DNA from: Flavobacterium ginsengisoli | Lineage (GTDB): Bacteria > Bacteroidota > Bacteroidia > Flavobacteriales > Flavobacteriaceae | DNA: 64,000 bases | Reading direction: 5' to 3' | Assembly (NCBI RefSeq): GCF_029625315.1 | Contig: NZ_CP121110.1 | Location: 3,543,001 to 3,607,000, forward strand | Notes under the pieces: generated by a model | Database searches by the model: none | The model's input: only the letters and a program-made list of their open reading frames with translations | Told to the model about the DNA's origin: nothing | Part shown: positions 48,714 to 56,518 of the stretch, one piece after another | How positions within the stretch are numbered: position 1 is the stretch's first letter | Layout of the letters: each line of letters begins with the position of its first letter | Program-made: the position numbers and the translations under genes

Positions 48714-49394
48714 ATGATAAATGATATTCTGGCTGGACTGCCATGGGGACTTGTTCTTAGTTTTATGGTTGGCCCAGTATTTTTTGTTTTATTAGAAACC
48801 AGTATTACAAAAGGTTTTAGATCTGCAATTGTTTTCGATTTAGGCGTAGTATTAGGAGATATTTTCTTTATTGCTATCGCTTATTTAGGAAGTTACAGAT
48901 TGATTTCAAGTTTAAAAGACGATCCAGCTCTTTTTATTTTTGGAGGGATAATTATGCTTTCTTATGGAATTATTTCTTTTGTAAAACTAAAAAAAGAAGA
49001 AAAAATAAACGACGAAGAAATTGACCGTGATATTTTAAAAAGAAACTACGCAAGTTTGTTTGTAAAAGGGTTTTTATTGAACGTTATCAACATTGGAGTC
49101 TTAGGATTCTGGTTAGCAGTAATTATTTCTGTTGGACCAAAACTAGAAATGCAGACTCCTAGAATGATGACTTTTTTTGCCGCTGTAATCATCACTTATT
49201 TATTAATTGATTGTGCTAAAATTTTATTAGCCAAACAGTTAAAATCAAAAATGACTCCAACTAATATTCTTAAAATTAAAAAAGGAATTAGCGTTGTTTT
49301 AATGGTTTTCGGATTTGCATTAGTAGTTCAAGGTTGGTTTCCAAAAGAAAAGGAAATGGTTAAAAATGCCTTCGAAAGAATAGAGAAGAAGTAG
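48714..49394 (+). CDS. LysE family transporter
   Basis: A 226-residue membrane protein with about six helices, starting at the ATG at 48714 rather than the TTG three bases before. The family pattern GPVFFVLLETSITKGFRSAI lies at the first helix end, the spot of the LysE/RhtB consensus, and NVINIGVLGFWLAVIIS is in the middle. Such proteins export amino acids or related solutes; the substrate is unknown. It ends in a good terminator. Confidence 0.88.
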   Translation: MINDILAGLPWGLVLSFMVGPVFFVLLETSITKGFRSAIVFDLGVVLGDIFFIAIAYLGSYRLISSLKDDPALFIFGGIIMLSYGIISFVKLKKEEKINDEEIDRDILKRNYASLFVKGFLLNVINIGVLGFWLAVIISVGPKLEMQTPRMMTFFAAVIITYLLIDCAKILLAKQLKSKMTPTNILKIKKGISVVLMVFGFALVVQGWFPKEKEMVKNAFERIEKK

Positions 49395-49421
49395 TTGTTA
49401 ATAACTCAAAAATATAAAATT

Positions 49422-49448
49422 AAACCTCTGAATTTCAGAGGTTTTTTT
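49422..49448 (+). terminator. terminator of the LysE-type gene
   Basis: AAACCTCTGAA and TTCAGAGGTTT pair, and a T-run follows. Confidence 0.9.
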
Positions 49449-49513
49449 ATGTTTATAACTGTTAGTTTTGAACTTTGTCAAAGTTTCAAACTTTGATAGA
49501 GTTGACAACAGTT

Positions 49514-49613
49514 TGTCATTTCGACGAAGGAGAAATCTTCGCAAGTAACTCCGCAACAATTATCCAATCTTTGTAGAGCTTCTCGTGGAGATTTCTCCTT
49601 CGTCGAAATGACA
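49514..49613. repeat. interspersed inverted-repeat element, copy 2
   Basis: TGTCATTTCGACGAAGGAGA at the left and its near complement TCTCCTTCGTCGAAATGACA at the right bound about 100 bases. Orientation is opposite to the copy at 41441-41540. This copy keeps both arms better. Confidence 0.88.
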
Positions 49614-49641
49614 AGATTGTGTATAATTACGTTAAATAGAA

Positions 49642-49672
49642 AACCCTAGAGGTTTTTAAAACCTGTCGGGTT
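49642..49672. repeat. short inverted repeat of the AACCCGACAGGT type
   Basis: AACCCTAGAGGTTTTT pairs imperfectly with AAAACCTGTCGGGTT. I recall near-identical palindromes between genes in many Flavobacterium genomes. Confidence 0.6.
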
Positions 49673-49708
49673 AATATATAGGCTTTAATTTTTTTTTAAT
49701 TATACATA

Positions 49709-49762
49709 AAAAAAGAGACACATTTCCATATCTCTTTTTGAAGCATTGTCCGGATTTGAACC
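49709..49762 (-). repeat. decayed copy of the tRNA-Cys 3' end and its terminator
   Basis: On the minus strand the segment repeats, 91 bases away, the last 20 or so bases of the tRNA-Cys (GGTTCGAATCCGGACGATGC with a few changes) plus the hairpin AAAGAGATA and TGTGTCTCTTT. It cannot make a tRNA. The copy is a remnant of a duplication or of an integration event at the tRNA 3' end. Confidence 0.85.
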
Positions 49763-49798
49763 AATATATTTAATTAATTTTTCCTAAAAATTAAACAC

Positions 49799-49830
49799 AA
49801 AAAAAGAGACACATTTCTGTATCTCTTTTT
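49799..49830 (-). terminator. terminator of tRNA-Cys
   Basis: On the minus strand AAAGAGATACAGAAATGTGT closes as AAAGAGATACA/TGTGTCTCTTT and ends in a T-run, two bases after the tRNA. Confidence 0.85.
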
Positions 49831-49831
49831 G

Positions 49832-49902
49832 AGGCATCGTCCGGATTCGAACCGGAGTAGGAGCTTTTGCAGAGCCCAGCCTAGCCGCTCGGCCACGACG
49901 CC
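49832..49902 (-). tRNA. tRNA-Cys(GCA)
   Basis: A 71-nt cloverleaf on the minus strand. The acceptor stem pairs GGCGTCG with CGATGCC (one G-T). The anticodon loop CTGCAAA carries GCA, and the T loop GGTTCGAATCC is standard, with a U discriminator. CCA is not encoded. Its terminator follows directly. Confidence 0.93.
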
Positions 49903-49996
49903 ATTACTTGAACGGTTGGCAAAAGTAACTAAAATCTTTAAATTTCAAAAGTTTCATAGTAACTATTTTAAAATTTTAGGAATTTAATTTTAAAAA

Positions 49997-50356
49997 TTAC
50001 TTTCTAATTTCCGTCATTTTTATAGTAACTGACTCAACATCACCACCAATAGGCGGATTTATTTTAGAAACCCAAACTGTTGTTTTTTCTACCATTTCTA
50101 TCTCTGCCAGCACACGAATATTGATTCTTTTGGCCACATGTTCCAATAAATGCGAACGAATTGCCATTTCTTCGGCTACAATTTTGTTCAAATGAACATA
50201 ATCAACAGTGTCTAAAAGATGATCTGTTTCTGCTGATTTCTGTAAATTGGTTTTAATTTTTAGATCTACTTTGTAATCAGATCCAATTTTTCCTTCTTCA
50301 ATTAAACATCCGTGGTAAGAAAAAGTACGGATATTTTTCAATTTTATAACTCCCAT
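49997..50356 (-). CDS. folB: dihydroneopterin aldolase
   Basis: Cleaves dihydroneopterin in folate synthesis. The 119-residue protein starts MGVIKLKNIRTFSYHGCLIE, where the Tyr-His-Gly is the family mark, and has EKTTVWVSKINPPIGGDVES with the conserved lysine and Pro-Pro. The family has about 120 residues. It is divergent from glnS with 107 bases between that hold a short repeat of CTGAAAC type. Confidence 0.93.
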   Translation of the reverse strand: MGVIKLKNIRTFSYHGCLIEEGKIGSDYKVDLKIKTNLQKSAETDHLLDTVDYVHLNKIVAEEMAIRSHLLEHVAKRINIRVLAEIEMVEKTTVWVSKINPPIGGDVESVTIKMTEIRK

Positions 50357-50436
50357 TTTTATGTTGTTTCACGTTTAAAGTTTCAGGTTTTATGCCAGTT
50401 AGATAACTTTAAACCTGAAACCTGAAACCTTTTTTT

Positions 50437-50444
50437 TATCTTTG
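50437..50444 (+). promoter_or_regulatory. -7 box for glnS
   Basis: TATCTTTG matches TAnnTTTG, 19 bases before the ATG. The upstream side is the AAACCTGAAAC repeat and carries no TTTG. Confidence 0.45.
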
Positions 50445-50463
50445 CTAAAATTACTATAAAATA

Positions 50464-52581
50464 ATGGCATCAGAAGAGAAATCACTCAATTTTATTGAAC
50501 AAATCATAGAGGAAGACGTAAAATCAGGTCTTTCAAATACTAAACTTCGCTTTCGTTTTCCACCAGAACCTAATGGTTATTTGCACATTGGGCACGCGAG
50601 TTCTATTGCGTTAAATTTTGGTTTAGGAATTGATTATCAATCTCCTGTGAATTTACGTTTTGATGATACAAACCCTGAAAAAGAAGAACAGGAATTTGTT
50701 GATGCTATTAAAAAAGATGTAGAATGGCTAGGATATACTTGGGCTGAAGAATGTTATGCATCAGATTATTTCCAACAATTATACGATTGGGCAGTTTTCT
50801 TAATTAAGAAAGATAAAGCGTATGTTGACAGTCAGACTTCTGAAGAAATGGCGATCCAAAAAGGAACTCCAACAACTCCAGGAACTGATAGTCCGTACAG
50901 AAATCGTTCTGTTGAAGAAAACTTAGATTTATTCGAAAGAATGAAAAATGGTGAATTTGAGGCTGGTACTCATATTCTTCGTGCAAAAATTGACATGAAA
51001 TCAACAAACATGTTAATGCGTGATCCTATCATGTATAGAATTTTACACAAACATCACCACAGAACTGGAGATGCTTGGAAAATCTATCCAATGTACGATT
51101 GGGCACACGGACAAAGTGATTATTTAGAACAAATTTCGCACTCATTTTGTACACTTGAATTCTTGCCTCACCGTGAATTATACGATTGGTTTTTAGATCA
51201 GATTTTAGATGAAAATAAACTACGTCCAAAACAAAGAGAATTTGCTAGACGTAATTTATCACATACTGTTGTTAGTAAAAGAAAATTACAGCAACTAGTT
51301 AAAGAAAAGCATGTTAACGGTTGGGATGATCCAAGAATGTCAACCATTTCTGGATTAAGAAGACGTGGTTATACAGCTGCTTCATTACGTAATTTTGCTA
51401 ATACAATTGGTATTGCAAAACGTGATAATTTGATCAATGTATCGGTTTTAGAATTCTGTATTCGTGAAGATTTGAATAAAATTGCACCTCGTGTAATGGC
51501 TGTTTTAGATCCTGTAAAACTGGTAATTACCAATTATCCAGAAGGAAAAGAAGAGTGGTTGGAAGCAGAAAATAATCAAGAAGATGAAAATGCTGGTTTC
51601 AGAAAAGTGCCTTTTTCTCGTGAATTATATATTGAAAGAGAAGACTTTTTGGAAGAAGCTCCAGCTAAGTTTTTCCGTTTGACTTTAGGAAAAGAAGTTC
51701 GTCTTAAAAATGCTTATATCATTAAAGGTGAATCAGTTGTAAAAGATGGAAACGGAAATATCACAGAAATTCACGTAACATATGATACTGATTCTTTAAG
51801 TGGAAGTGGGACAGAAGCAAGCCAAAGAAAAGTGTCAGGAACATTGCATTGGGTTTCTATTCAACATGCTTTAGAAGCAGAAGTTCGTTTATATGATCGT
51901 TTGTTTACAGATGAAGCTCCGGACAGTTATAAAGAGAAGAATTTCTTAGATTTTGTGAATCCAAATTCATTAGAAATTGTAACTGGATATGTTGAACCAA
52001 GTTTATCAACAGCTCAAAATGAAGATAAATTTCAGTTTCAACGTTTAGGTTATTTTACTGTTGATAAAGATTCAACTGCTTCAAAATTAGTATTTAACAA
52101 GACTGTTGGATTGAAAGATGCTTGGGAAGAAAAGGGTAAAAAAGAAGAAAATAGCATCAATAATTCTTTGAAAGATATCAACAAATATTTTAAAGTTGAG
52201 ACTAAACCAGAAAGAATTGCAATTGAAAGTGCAATAGGGGAGAACATTAAAAATATCTCGACTTTTTCACTTTTGCAGAATTCTTTAAAGAAGAATATCA
52301 ACAATAATAAGGCTTCGCTGTTGTTTTCTCAGTTTATTTTGAAATATTCAAACTGGAAATCAACAGATTTTGAAGAAGAGGATATTAAGAAGTTATATTC
52401 AATGTCTCTAAAAAGTGAATCGACTTATGTTAGATCAAAAGCACTTTTAAATTTAAGAGATATTGAAAGTGAAAGTTTCAAAAATCAGTTTGATGATGAA
52501 ATTTTGAAATTATATTCAAATCCACCAAAAAATGCTTCTGAGAGAGAAATTGAAATTCTTTCTGAAATGGTGAAGAAGTAA
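50464..52581 (+). CDS. glnS: glutamine--tRNA ligase with C-terminal extension
   Basis: Charges tRNA-Gln with glutamine. Class I motifs are PNGYLHIGHASS (HIGH, about residue 38) and VVSKRKL (the KMSKS equivalent, about 268), and the GlnRS region PEGKEEWLEAENN lies in the C-terminal half. Core length would be about 560 residues; another 145 follow, helical and rich in Lys, Glu and Asn (KKNINNNKASLLFSQFILKY). That tail does not show an obvious YqeY sequence. Full length and uninterrupted. Confidence 0.95.
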   Translation: MASEEKSLNFIEQIIEEDVKSGLSNTKLRFRFPPEPNGYLHIGHASSIALNFGLGIDYQSPVNLRFDDTNPEKEEQEFVDAIKKDVEWLGYTWAEECYASDYFQQLYDWAVFLIKKDKAYVDSQTSEEMAIQKGTPTTPGTDSPYRNRSVEENLDLFERMKNGEFEAGTHILRAKIDMKSTNMLMRDPIMYRILHKHHHRTGDAWKIYPMYDWAHGQSDYLEQISHSFCTLEFLPHRELYDWFLDQILDENKLRPKQREFARRNLSHTVVSKRKLQQLVKEKHVNGWDDPRMSTISGLRRRGYTAASLRNFANTIGIAKRDNLINVSVLEFCIREDLNKIAPRVMAVLDPVKLVITNYPEGKEEWLEAENNQEDENAGFRKVPFSRELYIEREDFLEEAPAKFFRLTLGKEVRLKNAYIIKGESVVKDGNGNITEIHVTYDTDSLSGSGTEASQRKVSGTLHWVSIQHALEAEVRLYDRLFTDEAPDSYKEKNFLDFVNPNSLEIVTGYVEPSLSTAQNEDKFQFQRLGYFTVDKDSTASKLVFNKTVGLKDAWEEKGKKEENSINNSLKDINKYFKVETKPERIAIESAIGENIKNISTFSLLQNSLKKNINNNKASLLFSQFILKYSNWKSTDFEEEDIKKLYSMSLKSESTYVRSKALLNLRDIESESFKNQFDDEILKLYSNPPKNASEREIEILSEMVKK

Positions 52582-52598
52582 TATCAGATAAATTTATT

Positions 52599-52627
52599 AA
52601 AAGCGCTTTTATAAGCGCTTTTTTTTA
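52599..52627 (+). terminator. terminator of glnS
   Basis: AAAAGCGCTT and AAGCGCTTTT close a stem with a T-run after it, starting 17 bases past the stop. Confidence 0.88.
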
Positions 52628-53798
52628 TTATATAGGTTAACTATTAAAAAGTAAAATTTTATAATTTTTATAGATTAAAACTGACTTTCATAAATTTAAT
52701 TTAATCGAAAATAAAATTTTATTGGATAAGGAATTCATTTTTTTATTTTAAATCTATTAGAAAGCTTTATTTTGATTATGTACTTTTTTTATGTCTAATT
52801 TTTGTTTTAAATCCTTAATAATAAAATTTAATTATTTAAAATGTGTGATTTTTAATATTTTATCTATTATTAGTAAAATCTATTAATTTTAATATTTTTA
52901 TTTGTTTTATATATTAAAAGTGACTTTCATAATTTAATTTTAAAGAAGAATAAAAAATATTCGAGTAGAGAAGACCTTTTTTTACTTTTCATTCATTAAA
53001 ACTCTTTATTTTATTTTTTTACTTTTTTGCTTCCAGTTTTCTTCTAAAAAAACTAAAATTAAGGTTTTTTCTTATTTTTTATATTTTTGACTTTAATTTT
53101 TATAATCATAAGTTTTGATTATTATTATTGTCTAAAATTTAGTTTGTATTTATTATTTATAAAACTAACTAAAGAATATTATATAATAGTTTTTAATTAT
53201 TTACAAAGCCCTTTATTTTAGTTTTTCTATTTATAAATTTTTATTATAGATTTTTTAAAAGTTTAGTTTTTAATTATTATTTATAAAAATGATTGAATTA
53301 TTAAATATAATAGTTTTTGTATATTAATTTTAACCTTCATAAATTAATTTTAAGGCATTTTTTAAACGTGTTTGATAGATAACTCGTTTTTGTGATAATC
53401 GTTTATTTAAGAGCTTTATTTTAGTTTTTACTGTTATTTTAGTCAGTTTAACGGGTTGTTAACACACAATTGTTTATAAAACTGCTATTTTTAACTCAAT
53501 ACCAAAAGTCAGAGATGATTTTTGTAAAAAATTAAAATTTGCCGTAAAGAATCTAAGTTGAAATTTATTGTTTTTAGAAACTCGTAATTTTTATAACAAT
53601 AAGTTTTCAAAACTGATTTCCTAAAAAGACAATTTTATGTTCTCATTTTTATTATGATGTAATTCTGATAATATTTCCCGTAAAAGATATTTTTTCAAAT
53701 TGTGTCATAATATACAAAATACCATAATGTTGAATTTGAGTGAAAGTTTAGTTTTTAAATTTCAGGTCTGACAATTTTTAATTTAAATCTAATTTATC
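52628..53798. repeat. 1.2-kb AT-rich gap with about four degenerate 205-240-base repeats
   Basis: No gene is seen in this gap, the AT-richest part of the window. The phrase GACTTTCATAAATTTAATTT recurs at 52683 and 52922, with a related ACCTTCATAAATTAATTTTA at 53334. The phrase CTTTATTTTAGTTTTT (with changes) recurs at 52764, 53001, 53208 and 53413. The spacings (237, 207, 205) indicate four decayed units. Nothing in it looks like a promoter, except the last 100 bases ahead of 53799, which are not clear either. Confidence 0.6.
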
Positions 53799-54278
53799 AT
53801 GAAAATTTTATATTTCACACTAGCATTATTATTTGCAAATGTTGCAATTTCTCAAACACATCAAATTACAAAACACAACGGAGAACAACTTGATGTAAAT
53901 TTTATTAAATCTGAAAATGGTTTTGTTTACTATTCTTTAAACGGAAGTTCTGAAGAAATCAAAATCAGTAAATATGCAGTTTCATCTATTACAAATAAAG
54001 AAACAAAACAAACTCAAAAAGTTTCTGATAAAATAGTAGTTGATTCAAAAGACGATTACAAAATGGTAACTGTTCTTCCGCAAGAAAAAACAATAGGACT
54101 GAAACAAGCGACTAGTTTTACAGGAGTCTCAACAAGGACAAAAGGTGAACCGCCAATTGCTAATCAGAACCAGACTGCTATGAGAATTAAATCTAGATCG
54201 GCTTCAAATGGTTATCCTTTTGTTAGCATTGTTGAAAAAGCAGATGGTAAGTACGAAGCTGTAGCTTATGTGTATTAA
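53799..54278 (+). CDS. unrecognised exported protein
   Basis: A 159-residue protein with a signal peptide (MKILYFTLALLFANVAISQ) and a mature part with an N-terminal beta-rich segment (KHNGEQLDVNFIKSENGFVY) and a Ser- and Lys-rich middle. I do not recognise the family. It follows the AT-rich gap and precedes three small genes with envelope features, which may form a loose group. It looks real from its signal peptide and codon use. Confidence 0.75.
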   Translation: MKILYFTLALLFANVAISQTHQITKHNGEQLDVNFIKSENGFVYYSLNGSSEEIKISKYAVSSITNKETKQTQKVSDKIVVDSKDDYKMVTVLPQEKTIGLKQATSFTGVSTRTKGEPPIANQNQTAMRIKSRSASNGYPFVSIVEKADGKYEAVAYVY

Positions 54279-54371
54279 TAAGATTGTTAATTTTTTGTAA
54301 ATTGCAATTAATCAAAGTTTTATCATTTTAAAAAAGAGTATCTTTATTAATAATTTTAAATTGTAACTATC

Positions 54372-54698
54372 ATGTCTAAGAATTTAAATACAGCAGCGAC
54401 AATTTTGGCTGCGGCGGCTGCAGGAGCGGCAATCGGAATTTTATTTGCTCCAGATAAAGGATCAAAAACAAGAGCAAAAATTAAGGAAGGTATCGATGAT
54501 GCTAAACATAATCTGAAAGATTCTTTTGATGCCAGCTCTGAAGTTCTTCGTGAAAAATTTACAAGTGCTACTCATAATCTTGACGGAACTTTGAATGAGT
54601 TACTTTCTAATGTCAGCCATAAAACAGAAGAAGTAATTACTTTTTTAGAAACTAAATTGGCTGAGTTAAAAGCACAAAACGCTAAACTTCAGAAATAA
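54372..54698 (+). CDS. YtxH-like protein
   Basis: A 108-residue protein of the YtxH type. It has an N-terminal Ala/Gly-rich membrane segment (ATILAAAAAGAAIGILFAPD, about residues 8-27), then GSKTRAKIKEGIDDAKHNL and a long amphipathic helix to the end. YtxH proteins are linked to general stress in Firmicutes; in Bacteroidota the role is unknown. A hairpin follows at 54708-54756. Confidence 0.85.
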   Translation: MSKNLNTAATILAAAAAGAAIGILFAPDKGSKTRAKIKEGIDDAKHNLKDSFDASSEVLREKFTSATHNLDGTLNELLSNVSHKTEEVITFLETKLAELKAQNAKLQK

Positions 54699-54707
54699 TA
54701 TTTTTAT

Positions 54708-54756
54708 AAAGCACATTACTTGCTTATTTTTATAAGAAAGTTTTGTGCTTTTTTTA
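54708..54756 (+). terminator. terminator after YtxH gene
   Basis: AAAGCACA and TGTGCTTT pair, and a T-run follows. It lies ten bases after the stop. The loop is long and the next gene starts at 54772, so partial readthrough is possible. Confidence 0.65.
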
Positions 54757-54771
54757 TCTAAAATTTTAAAT

Positions 54772-55122
54772 ATGGCTTTTGAAGAATTAAAAGAAAACAC
54801 TGAAAAAGTTCAGGATCAAGCTAAAGAATACATTGAAAGTCATTTAGCTTATTACAAACTTTGGGGTTTTAAGGTTGCAATGAAATCAACAACTTTAATC
54901 TTTAAGTTTACTTTAATTTTATTGTGTTTCAGTATGGTGATGATTTTTGGATCTTTCGCCGCAGCGTATGCTTTTGGTTCTCTGTTTGAAAGTAATGCTC
55001 TCGGATTTTTGACGGTAGGAGGAATCTATTTGGTAATAACTATTTTGCTTTTCTTTATAAAAGACAAATTTGTTGAAGGACCAATTTTGGAGAAATTTTC
55101 AGAAATCTTTTTTAATGATTAA
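54772..55122 (+). CDS. holin-superfamily-like membrane protein
   Basis: A 116-residue protein starting MAFEELKENTEKVQDQAKEY. A charged N-terminal helix is followed by two membrane segments (FKFTLILLCFSMVMIFGSFA and FLTVGGIYLVITILLFFI). The pattern matches the phage-holin-like superfamily proteins of Bacteroidota that are encoded beside YtxH and small coiled-coil genes; no lytic role is implied here. The start is the ATG at 54772, because the nine codons before it lie in the terminator. Confidence 0.78.
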   Translation: MAFEELKENTEKVQDQAKEYIESHLAYYKLWGFKVAMKSTTLIFKFTLILLCFSMVMIFGSFAAAYAFGSLFESNALGFLTVGGIYLVITILLFFIKDKFVEGPILEKFSEIFFND

Positions 55123-55124
55123 TT

Positions 55125-55379
55125 ATGGAAAGAAAAAAATACTCTTCGTATGCTGAGATTGAAAGAGATCTAGAAATTTTGAAATTAGAAAAAGAAATCA
55201 ATTATCAGAAATTGGTTTTGAGTTTTCAGAAAACTAAGGAAAGTATCACTCCACAAAATATTGTAAATGGTTTCATTTCATCTTACACAGATTACTTTTC
55301 AAATTCTTATGTAAAAATTATCCAGACCATTTTACCGTATGTAATAGGTTGGTTCATAAATAGAAAAAGAGGCGATTAA
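55125..55379 (+). CDS. DUF6327-like small protein
   Basis: An 84-residue basic protein starting MERKKYSSYAEIERDLEILK, which I recall as DUF6327. It has a helical N-terminal half and an amphipathic C-terminal segment (VKIIQTILPYVIGWFI). It begins two bases after the holin-like gene, so the pair are coupled. Its stop codon lies in the loop of a terminator. Confidence 0.78.
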   Translation: MERKKYSSYAEIERDLEILKLEKEINYQKLVLSFQKTKESITPQNIVNGFISSYTDYFSNSYVKIIQTILPYVIGWFINRKRGD

Positions 55380-55390
55380 GCCTCTTTTTT
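55364..55390 (+). terminator. terminator overlapping the DUF6327 stop codon
   Basis: AAAAAGAGGC and GCCTCTTTTTT pair with the TAA stop in the loop. Convergent with the SPFH gene ending at 55400. Confidence 0.85.
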
Positions 55391-55399
55391 ATTTTATAA

Positions 55400-56383
55400 T
55401 TATTGTTGAACATCTGGTTGAACATCATCTTCATAACCAGATTGTCTGTGAGTTGGTTTTGGTTTTTCAATTTTCTTATTTCCCTTTTTCATCATTTCGC
55501 CAACTTGGTTTGAAGCCGTAAAAGAAGCAACCATGTTATTTAGCATATCGCTTCCGGCTTGTGGAGAATTCGGAAGAAGAATTAAATTTGAGTTTGTATC
55601 AGAACCAATAGATTGTAAAGTATCATAATGTTGAGTAACTACAATTAGGGCAGAAGCTTCTTGAGAATTAATACCGACATTGTTCAAAACTTCAACACTT
55701 TCTACAAGACCTCTTGCAATTTCACGACGCTGATCTGCAATACCTTGACCTTGTAAACGTTTACTTTCTGCTTCGGCTTTTGCTTTTGCAACGATTCTAA
55801 TTCTTGAACTTTCTGCTTCAAATTCAGTTGCAGTTTTTTCTCTATCAGCTGCGTTGATTCTGTTCATTGCATTTTTTACCTGAATGTCCGGATCAATATC
55901 AGTAACCAAAGTATTGATAATATCATATCCGTAAGTTGACATTGCTTCGTTCAATTCACGTTTTACTGCAACCGCAATATCATCTTTTCTTTCAAAAACG
56001 TCATCCAATTTTAGTTTCGGAACTTCGGCACGAACTACGTCAAATACATAAGAAGTAATTTGATCATGCGGATATTCTAATTTATAAAATGCTTCATACA
56101 CTTTATCTTGAATCACTTTGAACTGAACTGAAACTTTCATTTTGATGAAAACGTTGTCTCTAGTTTTAGTTTCGATGATAACATCTAGTTGCTGAATTTT
56201 AAGATTTACTCTTCCGGCCAATCTATCAACCATCGGAATTTTAAGTTGTAATCCTGAATTTCTTACACTCTGAAATTTTCCAAATCGTTCGATAATTACG
56301 GAAGATTGTTGTTTCACAGTAAAGAACGACGACATGAAAATGAAGAATGCCAATACTAAAAAGATAATAAATGCTGTACTCAT
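55400..56383 (-). CDS. SPFH/band 7 domain protein
   Basis: A 327-residue membrane-anchored SPFH protein (stomatin/paraslipin type). It has an N-terminal membrane helix (TAFIIFLVLAFFIFMSSFFT), the band-7 domain (VIIERFGKFQSVRNSGLQLK, about residues 30-190) and a coiled region with AKAEAESKRLQGQGIADQR. Such proteins organise membrane microdomains and scaffold proteases. No NfeD partner is next to it. It ends in a Pro/Asp-rich tail. Confidence 0.9.
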   Translation of the reverse strand: MSTAFIIFLVLAFFIFMSSFFTVKQQSSVIIERFGKFQSVRNSGLQLKIPMVDRLAGRVNLKIQQLDVIIETKTRDNVFIKMKVSVQFKVIQDKVYEAFYKLEYPHDQITSYVFDVVRAEVPKLKLDDVFERKDDIAVAVKRELNEAMSTYGYDIINTLVTDIDPDIQVKNAMNRINAADREKTATEFEAESSRIRIVAKAKAEAESKRLQGQGIADQRREIARGLVESVEVLNNVGINSQEASALIVVTQHYDTLQSIGSDTNSNLILLPNSPQAGSDMLNNMVASFTASNQVGEMMKKGNKKIEKPKPTHRQSGYEDDVQPDVQQ

Positions 56384-56453
56384 GGTTATTTAGTTTAATT
56401 TATGAATTTCGGTAAATTACGAAAATTCTTCTAAAAAGGAATTATCAAACATT

Positions 56454-56498
56454 AAAAAAACGCTAAGAACATTTGGTCGATGTTTCTTAGCGTTTCTA
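56454..56498 (-). terminator. terminator of gltX
   Basis: On the minus strand AAACGCTAAGAA pairs with TTCTTAGCGTTT and a T-run follows, 20 bases after the gltX stop. Confidence 0.88.
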
Positions 56499-56518
56499 TT
56501 TTTGAATGAAATTTTTAA

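Noticed and set aside
50365..50380. A tenth parS site ahead of glnS (TGTTTCACGTTTAAAG)
   Set aside because: Only the left half matches; the palindrome is broken.
52140..52581. YqeY domain fused to GlnRS
   Set aside because: The usual YqeY motifs are not visible; recorded only as an extension.
54372..55379. Prophage remnant because of the holin-like protein
   Set aside because: No endolysin, structural or integrase gene; YtxH, holin-like and DUF6327-like genes commonly stand together in Bacteroidota.
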